A stretch of DNA of 57,083 nt from Acidovorax sp. (GTDB lineage: Bacteria > Pseudomonadota > Gammaproteobacteria > Burkholderiales > Burkholderiaceae_C): contig NZ_JAPUDY010000077.1 in NCBI RefSeq assembly GCF_027492855.1, positions 1-57,083 of the forward strand. Direction: 5' to 3'. The translations under genes and the position numbers were made by a program. The notes under the pieces are model-generated. The model searched no databases and was not told where the DNA came from. It saw nothing but the letters and a program-made list of their open reading frames with translations. Each line of letters starts with the position of its first letter. Position 1 is the first letter of the stretch. This document shows positions 45,531 through 54,077 of the stretch, piece after piece.

Positions 45531-45602
45531 CCGTTCGGGCTGAGCCCGTCGAAGCCAGGGCGCTTTTTGCCAACAGCCCTTCGATCAGCCCAGGGCGAAT
45601 GG
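45531..45602. repeat. REP-like inverted repeat, imperfect copy
   Basis: The left arm CCGTTCGGGCTGAGCCCGTC, continued by GAAGCC, is followed by a degraded inverted copy (AGCCCTTCGATCAGCCCAG). It is the same element as at 49275-49348 and lies in the 189-bp gap between the YjfB-type gene and yigZ. Confidence 0.75.
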
Positions 45603-45624
45603 GGCGGCCTGATCGCGGGCTGCG

Positions 45625-46218
45625 TCAGTCCTTGTGCTTCATCCACCCCACGCGGCCCTGCCCGCTGTCGTTCAGGCGCTGCACAAAAGCGGCGGCCTGC
45701 GCCTCGGGCAGCCGCATTTGTAGGTGCACCAGGGAGCCGTGTTGCACGTCCAGCAGCTCTGCGCCAACCAGTTCAACCTCACGCCGCACCAGTCCTTCCA
45801 GTGCGTAGGGCACCTGGCATTGCAGCGTGGCCATGCGCTGCAGGGTTACCTTGGGCGCGGTGAGCAGGGCCTGGGCAATGGTGTCGGTGTAGGCGCGCAC
45901 CAGGCCGCCCGCGCCTAGTTTGACGCCGCCGAAGTAGCGCACCACGGTGGCGAGCACGCCTTCCAGGTCCTGGTGGCGCAGCACGTCGAGCATGGGGCGC
46001 CCGGCGGTGCCGCCGGGTTCGCCGTCGTCCACCGCGGCTGATTGGCCGCCCGCCAGCAGCGCCCAGCAGATGTGGGCGGCGCCGGGGTGCTCCTTCCAGA
46101 GTGCGTCCACATGGGCCTGGGCGCTGGCGCGGTCGGGCATGGGCTGCACGCAGCCGATGAAGCGGCTTTTTTTGATGAAGAGTTCGCTGTGCGCGGGGGC
46201 GGCCAGAGTGTGGGGCAT
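45625..46218 (-). CDS. yigZ: YigZ/IMPACT-family protein (UPF0029)
   Basis: A 197-residue cytoplasmic protein. The signature DDGEPGGTAGRPMLDVL and VVRYFGGVKLGAGGLVRAY define the YigZ/IMPACT family, related to ribosome-bound translational regulators; the precise bacterial role is unknown. A C-terminal ferredoxin-like domain (DUF1949-type) follows. It starts 12 bp after the exported phospholipase-like gene on the same strand. Confidence 0.93.
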   Translation of the reverse strand: MPHTLAAPAHSELFIKKSRFIGCVQPMPDRASAQAHVDALWKEHPGAAHICWALLAGGQSAAVDDGEPGGTAGRPMLDVLRHQDLEGVLATVVRYFGGVKLGAGGLVRAYTDTIAQALLTAPKVTLQRMATLQCQVPYALEGLVRREVELVGAELLDVQHGSLVHLQMRLPEAQAAAFVQRLNDSGQGRVGWMKHKD

Positions 46219-46230
46219 GGGCCCCCAAGC

Positions 46231-47583
46231 TTACCGCGCGCTGCCCGCCAGAATGCCCCGCACCATGTTGCGGCCGTGCGCGCCGTAGTTGCGCATCAGC
46301 GCGGCGATGTCGGCCTCCAGCGCGGTGCGGGGCGCGTCGCCCTGGCGAGCGATTTCGGCCATGAGGTCGATGGTGCCCGCCTGGACGCCGAAGTCAAAGC
46401 GGGGGTCGTTGACGTAGCCCGTGGGCACGGTGGCCAGCATGCGGTCGGTGACGGCGGTGCCCAGGCCGTGGGCCTGGCGCGCCACGGTGTCGCGTGCGTA
46501 CTCGGCGTTCCAGCGGGGGTAGCCCGCGTCGGTGCTGGTGTCGCGCAGGGCCTGGTCCACAGCGCCGTCCTGGCGGGCCTGGGCAGCGGCCTTGATCATC
46601 TGGCTCTCGTAGCGCTCCAGCACGAAGTGGCGGTTGGACAGCAGGACCACCATGTCGTCCTTGGCACCCGGCATGCCCAGCATGGACAACAGGTTGATGC
46701 CAATAAGCCGTGCCGCCGAGAAGTCGGGCGCCAGGCTGGCGTGGTAGGGCTGGGTCAGGTCCTGCAGGTAGTGCAGCGCCAGCCCGGCAAAGCGCCAGCC
46801 CCAGTAGGCGTGGCCCGTGCGGAAGGCCAGCTCGGACAGGCTGGCGTATTGGTGGATGCGCAGCAGCGGGTAGGTGCGCTTGAGAAAGCCCGCCGCCATG
46901 TAGATGACGGGCTGCTCGTGGTAGTAGCCCATGTGGAAGGGCGCCTGGGTCGAGAAGCTCAGGCTGGGGTTGCCGAATGGCAGTTTGCCAAAGCCGTAGG
47001 TGGTGCCCCAGTCCGAGGGGCTGTCCTCCCAGAGGTTGAGGTCCATCCCGTAGTCGGGCTCGTCGCTGGCCGAGGCGAGCACGGCCAGCGGCGCCACCTT
47101 GTCGCCTGCTTTAAGGCGCACATAGACATGACCGCCGCCGTCCTTATTGCGCGCGGGCAGGGCGTTGACCACATCGTGCTCCAGCAGTGACGCGGGGGCA
47201 GGGGCTGGCGCCCTGGGGTCGGGCTGGACATAGAGCGCCAGGCGGCTTTCGGGCGAGACGCGCAGCGCCGCCAGGAAGGCCTTGCGCAGTGCCTCGGGGC
47301 TTTGTTGCGCCACCTGCGCCCGAAAACGCAGGGCAGCGGGCAGCGGCGGGTAGTGCGCGATGTGGGCCTGGGCCCAGGCTTCCTCGCTGGCGAGCAATGC
47401 CTCGATGGGGGCGGCCTGCGCGCGCAGAAAGTCTTCCAACGGTTCGGCGGCTACCGGTGTGGCCTGGGCCACCTCGGGCATGGCCTCGAAGGCGCGGTAC
47501 GTGGCCATGGCATGGTTGCTCCAGGCCCATGCGGGGCTGGTGGCGCACAGGGTGAGCAGGGCGGCAAGAAGAAGGCGTTTCAT
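46231..47583 (-). CDS. Exported zinc-dependent phospholipase C/S1-P1 nuclease-like protein
   Basis: A 450-residue exported protein. Signal peptide cleavage after AWA (residue 20) leaves Trp 21 as the mature N-terminus, as in zinc phospholipase C and S1/P1 nucleases, where the N-terminal Trp binds zinc. H24 follows at position four. The zinc motif HYLQDLTQPYH (H271, D275, H281) has exactly the H-x3-D-x5-H spacing of the family, and H319-x3-E323 (RHFVLE) gives the last pair. The protein is longer than either family (about 250-280 residues), with large insertions. The substrate, phospholipid or nucleic acid, is undetermined. Confidence 0.8.
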   Translation of the reverse strand: MKRLLLAALLTLCATSPAWAWSNHAMATYRAFEAMPEVAQATPVAAEPLEDFLRAQAAPIEALLASEEAWAQAHIAHYPPLPAALRFRAQVAQQSPEALRKAFLAALRVSPESRLALYVQPDPRAPAPAPASLLEHDVVNALPARNKDGGGHVYVRLKAGDKVAPLAVLASASDEPDYGMDLNLWEDSPSDWGTTYGFGKLPFGNPSLSFSTQAPFHMGYYHEQPVIYMAAGFLKRTYPLLRIHQYASLSELAFRTGHAYWGWRFAGLALHYLQDLTQPYHASLAPDFSAARLIGINLLSMLGMPGAKDDMVVLLSNRHFVLERYESQMIKAAAQARQDGAVDQALRDTSTDAGYPRWNAEYARDTVARQAHGLGTAVTDRMLATVPTGYVNDPRFDFGVQAGTIDLMAEIARQGDAPRTALEADIAALMRNYGAHGRNMVRGILAGSAR

Positions 47584-47605
47584 GGGGGAGATTGTGCTTT
47601 GCGGA

Positions 47606-49168
47606 TCAATCGTGCGAAGGGTAGCCGGTGATGGCGCGGATGTCGCGGTACAGCGGCTGCAGGCGCTCGTACATGCGGCAGTACACGCGCCGGTAGAGCT
47701 GCTCGTAGGTGCGGGCGTGCTCGGGCTCGGGCTCGAACACCTGACCGATGCGTGCCATGGCGCGCACGGCGGTGGCGAAGTCGGGGTGTAGCCCCAGGCC
47801 CACGCTGGCGATGATGGCCGCGCCCAGGCCGCTGGTCTCGTACAGGTGCGGCCGCTCGCAGGGCAGGTTGAAGATGTTGGCGGTGATCTGCATGGCCGCG
47901 TCGCTTTGTGAGCCGCCGCCCGACACACGCACGCGCTCTATGGGCGCGCCGCCGCGTTTTTCGATGCGCTCCTTGGCTTCGCGCAGCGCGTAGGCCAGGC
48001 CTTCGAGGATGGCGCGGTAGAGGTGGGCGCGGGTGTGCACGTCGCCAAAGCCGATCACGGCGCCCTTGGCCTCGGGGCCGGGCACCTTGATGCCGGGGTT
48101 CCAGAAGGGCTGCAGCATCAGGCCCTGCGCGCCGGGCGGCACGGCGTTGACCAGTGCATCGAACAAACTTTCGGGCGACACGCCACGCTCCAGCGCCAGC
48201 AATTGCTCGTGCTGGCCGAACTGTTCCTTGAACCAGCTCACCATCCAGAAGCCGCGCGTGATCTGCACCTCGGTGTTGTAGTGCCCCGGCACGGCCGCCT
48301 GGTAGGGCGGGATGAAGGGCGTGGCCTCCAGGTAACGCGGCGTGGTGGTGTTGATGGTGGCGGCCGTGCCGTAGGAGAGGCAGGCGATTTCGGGCGTGAG
48401 GCAGCCCGCGCCGATCACCTCACAGGCCTTGTCGGCCGCGCCCGCCACCACTTTCAGCCCGGCGGGAATGCCCGTCTCGCGCGCGGCCTGCGCGCTCACC
48501 TCGCCGATCACGGTGCCCGCTGGCACCAGCTCGGGCAGCATGGCGGGGCGGATGGGCAGGGCGTGCCACTTCCAGTCGTGCGGTGGCGCCCAGCGGCCCT
48601 TTTTGTAGTCGAACGGCACATAGCCCACCTGCGAGGCCACCGAATCGACAAAGCGCCCCGTGAGCCGGTGGTGCAGGTAGCCCGAGAGCAACAAAAACTT
48701 GTCGGTGCGCGCCCACAGTTCGGGCTGGTGCTGGGCGATCCAGTTGGCCTCGGCCTCGCGCTGGAAGTGGCGCACGGTATCGCGCATGCCGATGGCGGCA
48801 AACGCTGCCTCCCACCACCAAGGCAGGCGCGGGGCATGCTCGGCGCGGCGCTGGTCCAGCCAGATCATCGAGGGGCGCAGCGGCTGCCCGTCGGCATCAA
48901 GCGACACCGTGGTGCCACGCTGCGTGGTGACCACGACCCCGGCGATGGACTCCTTGGGCACCGAGGTGCTGGCCCACAGGCGCTGGCAGGCCTGGCACAG
49001 GGTCTGCCAGAAGGCCTCGGGGTCGTTCTCCATCCAGCCCGGCTCGGGCGAGCGGTAGGTGTCAATGGCAACCTGCGCCTTGTCCACCAGGTTGCCGTGC
49101 AGGTCGAACAACAGTGCGCGCACGCTCTGCGTGCCGTTGTCGATGGCGAGCAGGTAGGGTGGGGTCAT
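47606..49168 (-). CDS. FGGY-family carbohydrate kinase
   Basis: A 520-residue sugar/polyol kinase of the glycerol kinase/xylulokinase superfamily. The N-terminal phosphate loop is LLAIDNGTQSVRALLFDLHG; VVVTTQRGTTVSLDADGQPL and GYLHHRLTG follow in the first domain; the second ATP motif is RVSGGGSQSDAAMQI. It lies downstream of GlpD and AGPS-like genes. A glycerol-like or polyol substrate fits, but the substrate-binding residues do not decide. It is separated from glpD by 213 bp holding two repeats. Confidence 0.9.
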   Translation of the reverse strand: MTPPYLLAIDNGTQSVRALLFDLHGNLVDKAQVAIDTYRSPEPGWMENDPEAFWQTLCQACQRLWASTSVPKESIAGVVVTTQRGTTVSLDADGQPLRPSMIWLDQRRAEHAPRLPWWWEAAFAAIGMRDTVRHFQREAEANWIAQHQPELWARTDKFLLLSGYLHHRLTGRFVDSVASQVGYVPFDYKKGRWAPPHDWKWHALPIRPAMLPELVPAGTVIGEVSAQAARETGIPAGLKVVAGAADKACEVIGAGCLTPEIACLSYGTAATINTTTPRYLEATPFIPPYQAAVPGHYNTEVQITRGFWMVSWFKEQFGQHEQLLALERGVSPESLFDALVNAVPPGAQGLMLQPFWNPGIKVPGPEAKGAVIGFGDVHTRAHLYRAILEGLAYALREAKERIEKRGGAPIERVRVSGGGSQSDAAMQITANIFNLPCERPHLYETSGLGAAIIASVGLGLHPDFATAVRAMARIGQVFEPEPEHARTYEQLYRRVYCRMYERLQPLYRDIRAITGYPSHD

Positions 49169-49179
49169 GGGGTCTCCGT

Positions 49180-49240
49180 TGCTATTATTGTTATAGCTGT
49201 TAGCGCTTGATGGATAAGCGCTAGGTGCCTTAATTCCTGA
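49180..49240 (+). repeat. Dispersed palindromic repeat upstream of the FGGY kinase gene
   Basis: The core is AGCTGTTAGCGCTT-GATGGAT-AAGCGCTAGGTGCC, with AT-rich flanks. It begins 12 bases before the kinase start codon, where the promoter or leader would lie. Confidence 0.85.
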
Positions 49241-49274
49241 TGGGTGACTGCCCTCGGGCGGCACACCCACAACC

Positions 49275-49348
49275 CCGTTCGGGCTGAGCCTGTCGAAGCC
49301 TTGCACGCACGCGGCAGGCCCTGGCTTCGACAAGCTCAGCCCGAACGG
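49275..49348. repeat. REP-like inverted repeat between glpD and the kinase gene
   Basis: Two 26-bp arms, 49275-49300 and 49323-49348, are inverted copies with 25 of 26 matches (CCGTTCGGGCTGAGCCTGTC then GAAGCC), separated by 22 bp. The result is a strong stem in the transcript between glpD and the kinase gene. The element is a second copy of that at 45531-45602. Confidence 0.88.
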
Positions 49349-49381
49349 ATGGAGGAGTGTGTGTCTGAGGTATGGGCATAG

Positions 49382-50965
49382 TCAGGCTTTTTTATGCATA
49401 TTCGGTAGCTGGTAGTGTGTGGCGACCAGGTTGCGGTAGCGGGCGGTTTCCTCGTCCCAGCGGGTGTCGCTCCAGCCCAGGTGTGGTGCGCACAGCGGGC
49501 GGATGCGCGGCAGCAGTGCCAGCGCGCCGTGTGGCAGCAAAATGCCCAGCCGCGTGCGGCGCAGCAGCAGGTCGTCCAGGTGTTCCACAGCCTCGTGGCG
49601 GGCGGCCAGGGCCAATTCGATCCACAGCGTTTGTGTGCGGGGAATGCTCTCCAGGTCTTCAGCACGCGCACCGGCGCACAGGTCGGCGGCCAGGCTGCCG
49701 TAGCGCGCCTGCAGGCGCTGGCGCACGGCGGGGCTCCAGCGCGGGTTCGGGGCGGTGGCGGGGGTGAACAGGGGCGCATCGTTGCGCGCAAACGGTTGGC
49801 CCACATGCGGCGCGGCCAGGGCCAGCGCATCCTGCGCCATCAGGCGAAAGGTGGTGAGCTTGCCGCCGGTCAGCGTGATGAGGCCCGACTCGTCGCGCAC
49901 CACATGGTCGCGCGTGGCCTTGGAGGCATCTTTCTGGCCGTCGGCCAGCACCGGGCGCACACCGGCGTAGCAGGCGGTGGCGTCCGCCGGGGTCAGGTGG
50001 GCGCCGGGGAACTGGTCGTTCACGGCCTCTACCAGGTAGCCCACCTCTGCAGCGGTGATGCTGGCTTCGGTGTCGAGTGGGGCGCAGTGGTCGAGGTCGG
50101 TGGTGCCGACCAGCGTGGCGCCCTCCCACGGGTAGAGGAAGACCGGGCGGCCGTCGCGCGGGTGCATGAAGCTGATGCTCTGCGCCACCGGCAGGCGCCA
50201 GAACGGCACGACGAGGTGGCTGCCGCGCAGCGGGCGCAGCAGGGGTGCACCGCCCACACCAGCGCGCAGCCGGTCGGCCCAGGCGCCGGTGGCGTTGACC
50301 ACGCAGCGCGCGCGCACCGCGTAGCTGCGCCCGTCCAGGGCGTCTTGCAGGCCCAGGCCCACAACGCAGCCGTTTTCTAGCTGCAATTCGCGTACCGCCA
50401 GGTAGTTGAGCGTGAGGGCGCCGTCAAGCCGCGCCTCCTGCAGCACGCGCCAGACCAGGCGGGCGTCGTCGGTCTTGGCGTCCTGGAACACCAGCGCGCC
50501 GCGCAGGCCGAGCGGCGCCAGGCCGGGTGCGAGCATGTGTGTGGCGGTCAGGTCGGCATGGAAGTGGCGGCCCCGCAAACGATGGTTTCCGGCCATGAGG
50601 TCGTACACCATGAGGCCGGTCTGCATCAGCCAGCGCCCGGGCTTGCGGCCGGGGCAGTCGGCAAACAGAAAGCTCTGCGGCTCCACCAGGCCCGGGGCCT
50701 CGCGCAACAGGCGGTTGCGCTCGCGCACCGAGTGCAGTGTGGTCTTGAGGTCGCCTTCCTTCAGGTAACGCAGGCCGCCGTGCACCAGCTTGGACGAGCG
50801 GCTGGACGTGCCCCAGGCAAAGTCGCGCTGCTCCACCAGCAGCACGCTCCAGCCCTGGCGCGCTGCCTGCTGCGCCACACCCGCGCCGGTGATGCCCCCG
50901 CCGATGACGACAAGATCCCACTCCTGCGCTTGCAGCCGCGCCAGTGCTTCGGTGCGGGGGGTCAT
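49382..50965 (-). CDS. glpD: FAD-dependent glycerol-3-phosphate dehydrogenase
   Basis: A 527-residue membrane-associated flavoenzyme converting sn-glycerol 3-phosphate to dihydroxyacetone phosphate with electrons to quinone. The FAD motif is DLVVIGGGITGAGVAQQAAR; SSRSSKLVHGGLRYLKEGD and VGTTDLD are GlpD signatures; a C-terminal cap domain is present. The ATG overlaps the upstream oxidase stop (ATGA), so expression is coupled. In this cluster it may serve a specialised pathway rather than general glycerol use. Confidence 0.93.
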   Translation of the reverse strand: MTPRTEALARLQAQEWDLVVIGGGITGAGVAQQAARQGWSVLLVEQRDFAWGTSSRSSKLVHGGLRYLKEGDLKTTLHSVRERNRLLREAPGLVEPQSFLFADCPGRKPGRWLMQTGLMVYDLMAGNHRLRGRHFHADLTATHMLAPGLAPLGLRGALVFQDAKTDDARLVWRVLQEARLDGALTLNYLAVRELQLENGCVVGLGLQDALDGRSYAVRARCVVNATGAWADRLRAGVGGAPLLRPLRGSHLVVPFWRLPVAQSISFMHPRDGRPVFLYPWEGATLVGTTDLDHCAPLDTEASITAAEVGYLVEAVNDQFPGAHLTPADATACYAGVRPVLADGQKDASKATRDHVVRDESGLITLTGGKLTTFRLMAQDALALAAPHVGQPFARNDAPLFTPATAPNPRWSPAVRQRLQARYGSLAADLCAGARAEDLESIPRTQTLWIELALAARHEAVEHLDDLLLRRTRLGILLPHGALALLPRIRPLCAPHLGWSDTRWDEETARYRNLVATHYQLPNMHKKA

Positions 50966-52581
50966 GCATCCGCCCACGGGCCGCCGTCCTGCAGCAGCTT
51001 GCCGGGGTTCATGATCCCGTGCGGGTCGAAATGGCGGCACAGCCCGGCCAGCGTGGCCATGCCCAGCGGGCCTTTTTCGTCCACCAGGTGCGTGGCGTGG
51101 TCGCGCCCCACGCCGTGCTGGTGGCTCACGGTGCCGCCGTGCGCGGCAATCTGCGCGGCCACGGCGCGTTTCAGTTGTTGCCAGCGCTCGAAGTTGGGCG
51201 CAAAGCCGCCCGGCGCGGTGGGCCAGACGTATTGCGCGTAAATGCTGCTGCCCTGTGGGTACACATGCGAGAGGTGCGTGAAGGCGTGCACCGGCTCGCC
51301 ATACGGCGCGAACACGTCGCGCGCGGCCTGCTCCATGGCGTGCATCAGCGGCTTCACCTGGGGCCAGTCCACCGCCGTCTCGATGGTGTCCACGCTGTAG
51401 CCCAGCTCCCACAGCGTGTTGCGCAGGTAAGGGCCTTTGAAGCGGTTGGCCGCCCATTTGCTGCCCATGGCGGGGCCGATGTAGACGGCGCCGTGGCGCG
51501 CCAGCGTGCGCCGGGCCTCGCGCAGCGCATGGCGCGCGGTGGCCGGGTCGGCGGTCACGCCCAGCATCAAGAGGCATTTGCCTTCGGCGCAGCCGCGCCA
51601 GGCGAGGTAGCGCTCCATCAGGCCGATCAGCCGCTCGTGCCCAGTCAGCGCGAGGTTGGTTTCGGTCTCCACGGCGTTGGACAGCCGCAGCATCGACAGC
51701 GGCAGCCGCTGCTGCACCAGCGTGCGCACGGCGGCCTCGGCGCTGTCCCAGTCGGGCAGGAAGAGGGCGTGAAAGCTCTCGTGCCCGGGCAGCGGAGAGA
51801 CGCGCACCGTGGCCTCGGTGAGGATGCCAAAGCGCCCCTCCGAGCCGAGCACCAGTTCGCGCAAATCAGGCCCCGCGCTGGAGGCGGGCAGGGTGGGCAG
51901 CACCAGCGGGCCCACGGGTGTTTCCATGCGGCCACCCGCAAAGAGCTGTTCGATACGCCCGTAGCGCAGCGACTGCTGGCCGCTGGAGCGCGTGACCACC
52001 CAGCCGCCCACGGTGGAATATTCAAACGACTGCGGAAAATGCCCCAGCGTGTAGCCCTGGGCGCGTAGTTGCGACTCGACCAGCGGCCCTGGCGTGCCTG
52101 CGCCGAAGGTGGCGAGCTGGCTGGTTTTGTCCAAGTGCAGCAGCCGGTTCATGCGCGTGAGGTTGACCGAGAGGATGGGCCGCTCGCCCAGTGGGCAGTC
52201 GAGGTGGCCCGCCACGCTGGTGCCGCCTGCGAACGGGATCACCACCCAGTGCTCTGTGTGCGCCAGGTCCAGCAGCGCGCGCACCTGCTCGGCCGATTCG
52301 GGGTAGGCCACGCCATCGGGCACCGGGGGCAGCGCGCCGAAGCGCTTCTTGATCCAGTCGGCATAGCTCTCGCCCAGCGCCATGGCCAGGCGCGCCGAGG
52401 CATCGCGCTCAATCAGCGGATGCTCAGGCAGGCGCGAAGCCGGAATGCGCGCCAGCAGGTCTTCGCGCCGGGCATCCTGCCCTGGCCGCCCCGGTCCCAG
52501 GCGCCGGGCCAGCATGGCGCGGGCGCCGTCGCCCAGGTTCATCGAAGTGGAGTCGTCGCCCCAGCCGTTCCATCGCCGCAT
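50962..52581 (-). CDS. FAD-binding oxidase, alkyldihydroxyacetonephosphate synthase-like
   Basis: A 539-residue VAO/PCMH-type flavoprotein. The N-terminus MRRWNGWGDDS is typical of the AGPS group. The FAD domain has PFAGGTSVAGHLDCP and STVGGWVVTRSSGQQSLRYG, and the C-terminal SHQHGVGRDH corresponds to the AGPS active-site histidine loop (usually HEHGVG). AGPS makes the ether bond of ether lipids; bacterial relatives may act on other substrates. AGGGAG precedes the ATG at 52581. It overlaps glpD by four bases. Confidence 0.88.
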   Translation of the reverse strand: MRRWNGWGDDSTSMNLGDGARAMLARRLGPGRPGQDARREDLLARIPASRLPEHPLIERDASARLAMALGESYADWIKKRFGALPPVPDGVAYPESAEQVRALLDLAHTEHWVVIPFAGGTSVAGHLDCPLGERPILSVNLTRMNRLLHLDKTSQLATFGAGTPGPLVESQLRAQGYTLGHFPQSFEYSTVGGWVVTRSSGQQSLRYGRIEQLFAGGRMETPVGPLVLPTLPASSAGPDLRELVLGSEGRFGILTEATVRVSPLPGHESFHALFLPDWDSAEAAVRTLVQQRLPLSMLRLSNAVETETNLALTGHERLIGLMERYLAWRGCAEGKCLLMLGVTADPATARHALREARRTLARHGAVYIGPAMGSKWAANRFKGPYLRNTLWELGYSVDTIETAVDWPQVKPLMHAMEQAARDVFAPYGEPVHAFTHLSHVYPQGSSIYAQYVWPTAPGGFAPNFERWQQLKRAVAAQIAAHGGTVSHQHGVGRDHATHLVDEKGPLGMATLAGLCRHFDPHGIMNPGKLLQDGGPWADA

Positions 52582-52646
52582 GAATGCATACTCCCTATCG
52601 GTTTTCGCGCCACTGTAGGTGCGGGCCGCCCGTTTGCCATTCCGCA

Positions 52647-53687
52647 ATGCCGCCAACCGATTGTTCGATCACGCCAAACACGCCGCCACCCCGCGTCGTG
52701 GCGCCCTATGCGCGCACGCTGTGGGACGCCGCGCGCGCCGAGGGCGTGCCGCAGGCCGCGCTGGCGCAGGCGCTGGGCCGGGACGCACCGGGCGAGGAGG
52801 ACGTGCCCGTGCCCGCCTACCTGGCGCTGCTGCAGCAGGCGCTGGCCCATGCGGGGCCGGGCTTTGGCTGGCGCCTGGGCGGCTGCGTCAAGCCCACCAC
52901 CTACGGCGTCAACGGCATCCTGCTGTTGGCCTGCCCCACGCTGGGCGAGGCGCTGGCCCAGGTGCTGTGCTTCGAATCGCTGGTGCACGACCTGGGGCGC
53001 TCGGCCTTCATGCGCCATGGCGACACGGTGGAATACACCTGGCGCAACGACTGGCCGGGCCACCCGGCGGCCGATGCGCTGGTCGAGTCGGTGTTCGCGG
53101 GCATCCTGACCTGTGCGCAGTGGTTGGTGGGCCAGCCGATCGCGGGGTTCGAGTTGGAGTTCATGCACCGCAGGGACGCTGCCACGGCGCGGGCCATCGG
53201 CCAGGCCAGTGGCGCCCAGGTGCGCTGGGGTTGTGCGGCGCACCGCGCCATCTTCCCGGCGGTGTTGCTCGACCTGCCGATACCGCAGGCCAACAAGGCC
53301 CTTCTGCCGCTGTTGCAGCGCCATGCCAATGAATTGCTGCAGGCACGTTATCCGCGTGAGAGCGGCACCGTGGCCCAGGTGCGCCAGAGCATCTCGGGCC
53401 GTCTGGGGCGCGGCGCCGTCAAGCTGGCCGACGTGGCGCGAGATCTGAATCTGTCAGCCCGCACCCTGCAACGCCGCCTGGCCGAGGCGGGTGTGGCCTA
53501 CCAGGCGCTGCTGGACGCCACACGGCACGAGCTGGCCTGCCACTACCTTTCCACCTCGGCCATGCCCATTGCCGAGGTGGGTTATCTGCTGGGCTACCAG
53601 GAGCCCACCGCGTTCCACCACGCCTTCAAACAGTGGCAGGGCCAGGGGCCAGGGCAATACCGGGTGCAGGCGCGGGCTGTGGGCTGA
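52647..53687 (+). CDS. AraC-family regulator with arabinose-binding-like N-terminal domain
   Basis: A 346-residue regulator of the OruR/Arabinose_bd type. The N-terminal domain (about 20-215) includes FGWRLGGCVKPTTYGVNGIL; the C-terminal DNA-binding domain has VKLADVARDLNLSARTLQRRLAEAG and IAEVGYLLGYQEPTAFHHAFKQW. It is divergent from the AGPS-like/glpD/kinase cluster and is its likely regulator. An earlier ATG at 52584 would almost overlap the divergent start codon. Confidence 0.88.
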   Translation: MPPTDCSITPNTPPPRVVAPYARTLWDAARAEGVPQAALAQALGRDAPGEEDVPVPAYLALLQQALAHAGPGFGWRLGGCVKPTTYGVNGILLLACPTLGEALAQVLCFESLVHDLGRSAFMRHGDTVEYTWRNDWPGHPAADALVESVFAGILTCAQWLVGQPIAGFELEFMHRRDAATARAIGQASGAQVRWGCAAHRAIFPAVLLDLPIPQANKALLPLLQRHANELLQARYPRESGTVAQVRQSISGRLGRGAVKLADVARDLNLSARTLQRRLAEAGVAYQALLDATRHELACHYLSTSAMPIAEVGYLLGYQEPTAFHHAFKQWQGQGPGQYRVQARAVG

Positions 53688-53864
53688 GCGCGTGTATTGC
53701 GCGCGGGCCGTGATTTTTGCCATGGCCGGGCGCCGAATCTGTGTCTGCGAAGAGACAGTGCTGACAAATGTGCGTTCTGTCACACGCTGGTATGCGCTGC
53801 TTTCCTACATTAGGGTTCTGTGCAGGCCCCTACGCTGTCAGACACGCCCACGGAAGGAATTGCC

Positions 53865-54056
53865 ATGTTTGCCACACCGTTTTCTGCCCTGTCGCCCACA
53901 AGCCCTGAACGCCATTTTTTTGGCCGGTTCATGCCCCGGTCGGATTCGCTGGACGCTGGCGAAGCGATGGATGCGCCAGCACTGGCGCCACCTGCCATGG
54001 ACGACGACGCCATGCCCGACCTGGCCCAGCGTGTGCGCGAAGTGGGCGAGTGGTAG
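53865..54056 (+). CDS. Small acidic protein of unknown function
   Basis: A 63-residue protein (MFATPFSALSPTSPERHFFG...). The C-terminal half is acidic, rich in Ala, Asp, Met and Pro, ending PDLAQRVREVGEW. No signal peptide. GGAAGGAATTGCC precedes the ATG, which gives it good initiation signals for a real gene. It lies alone between the AraC gene and the convergent MarR-GNAT gene. I do not recognise a family. Confidence 0.6.
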   Translation: MFATPFSALSPTSPERHFFGRFMPRSDSLDAGEAMDAPALAPPAMDDDAMPDLAQRVREVGEW

Positions 54057-54077
54057 GTGGGCGCGCAAGGCGCAAAA

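Noticed and set aside
48023-49210. A 395-codon plus-strand frame over the FGGY kinase gene
   Set aside because: Antisense shadow with no recognisable domain.
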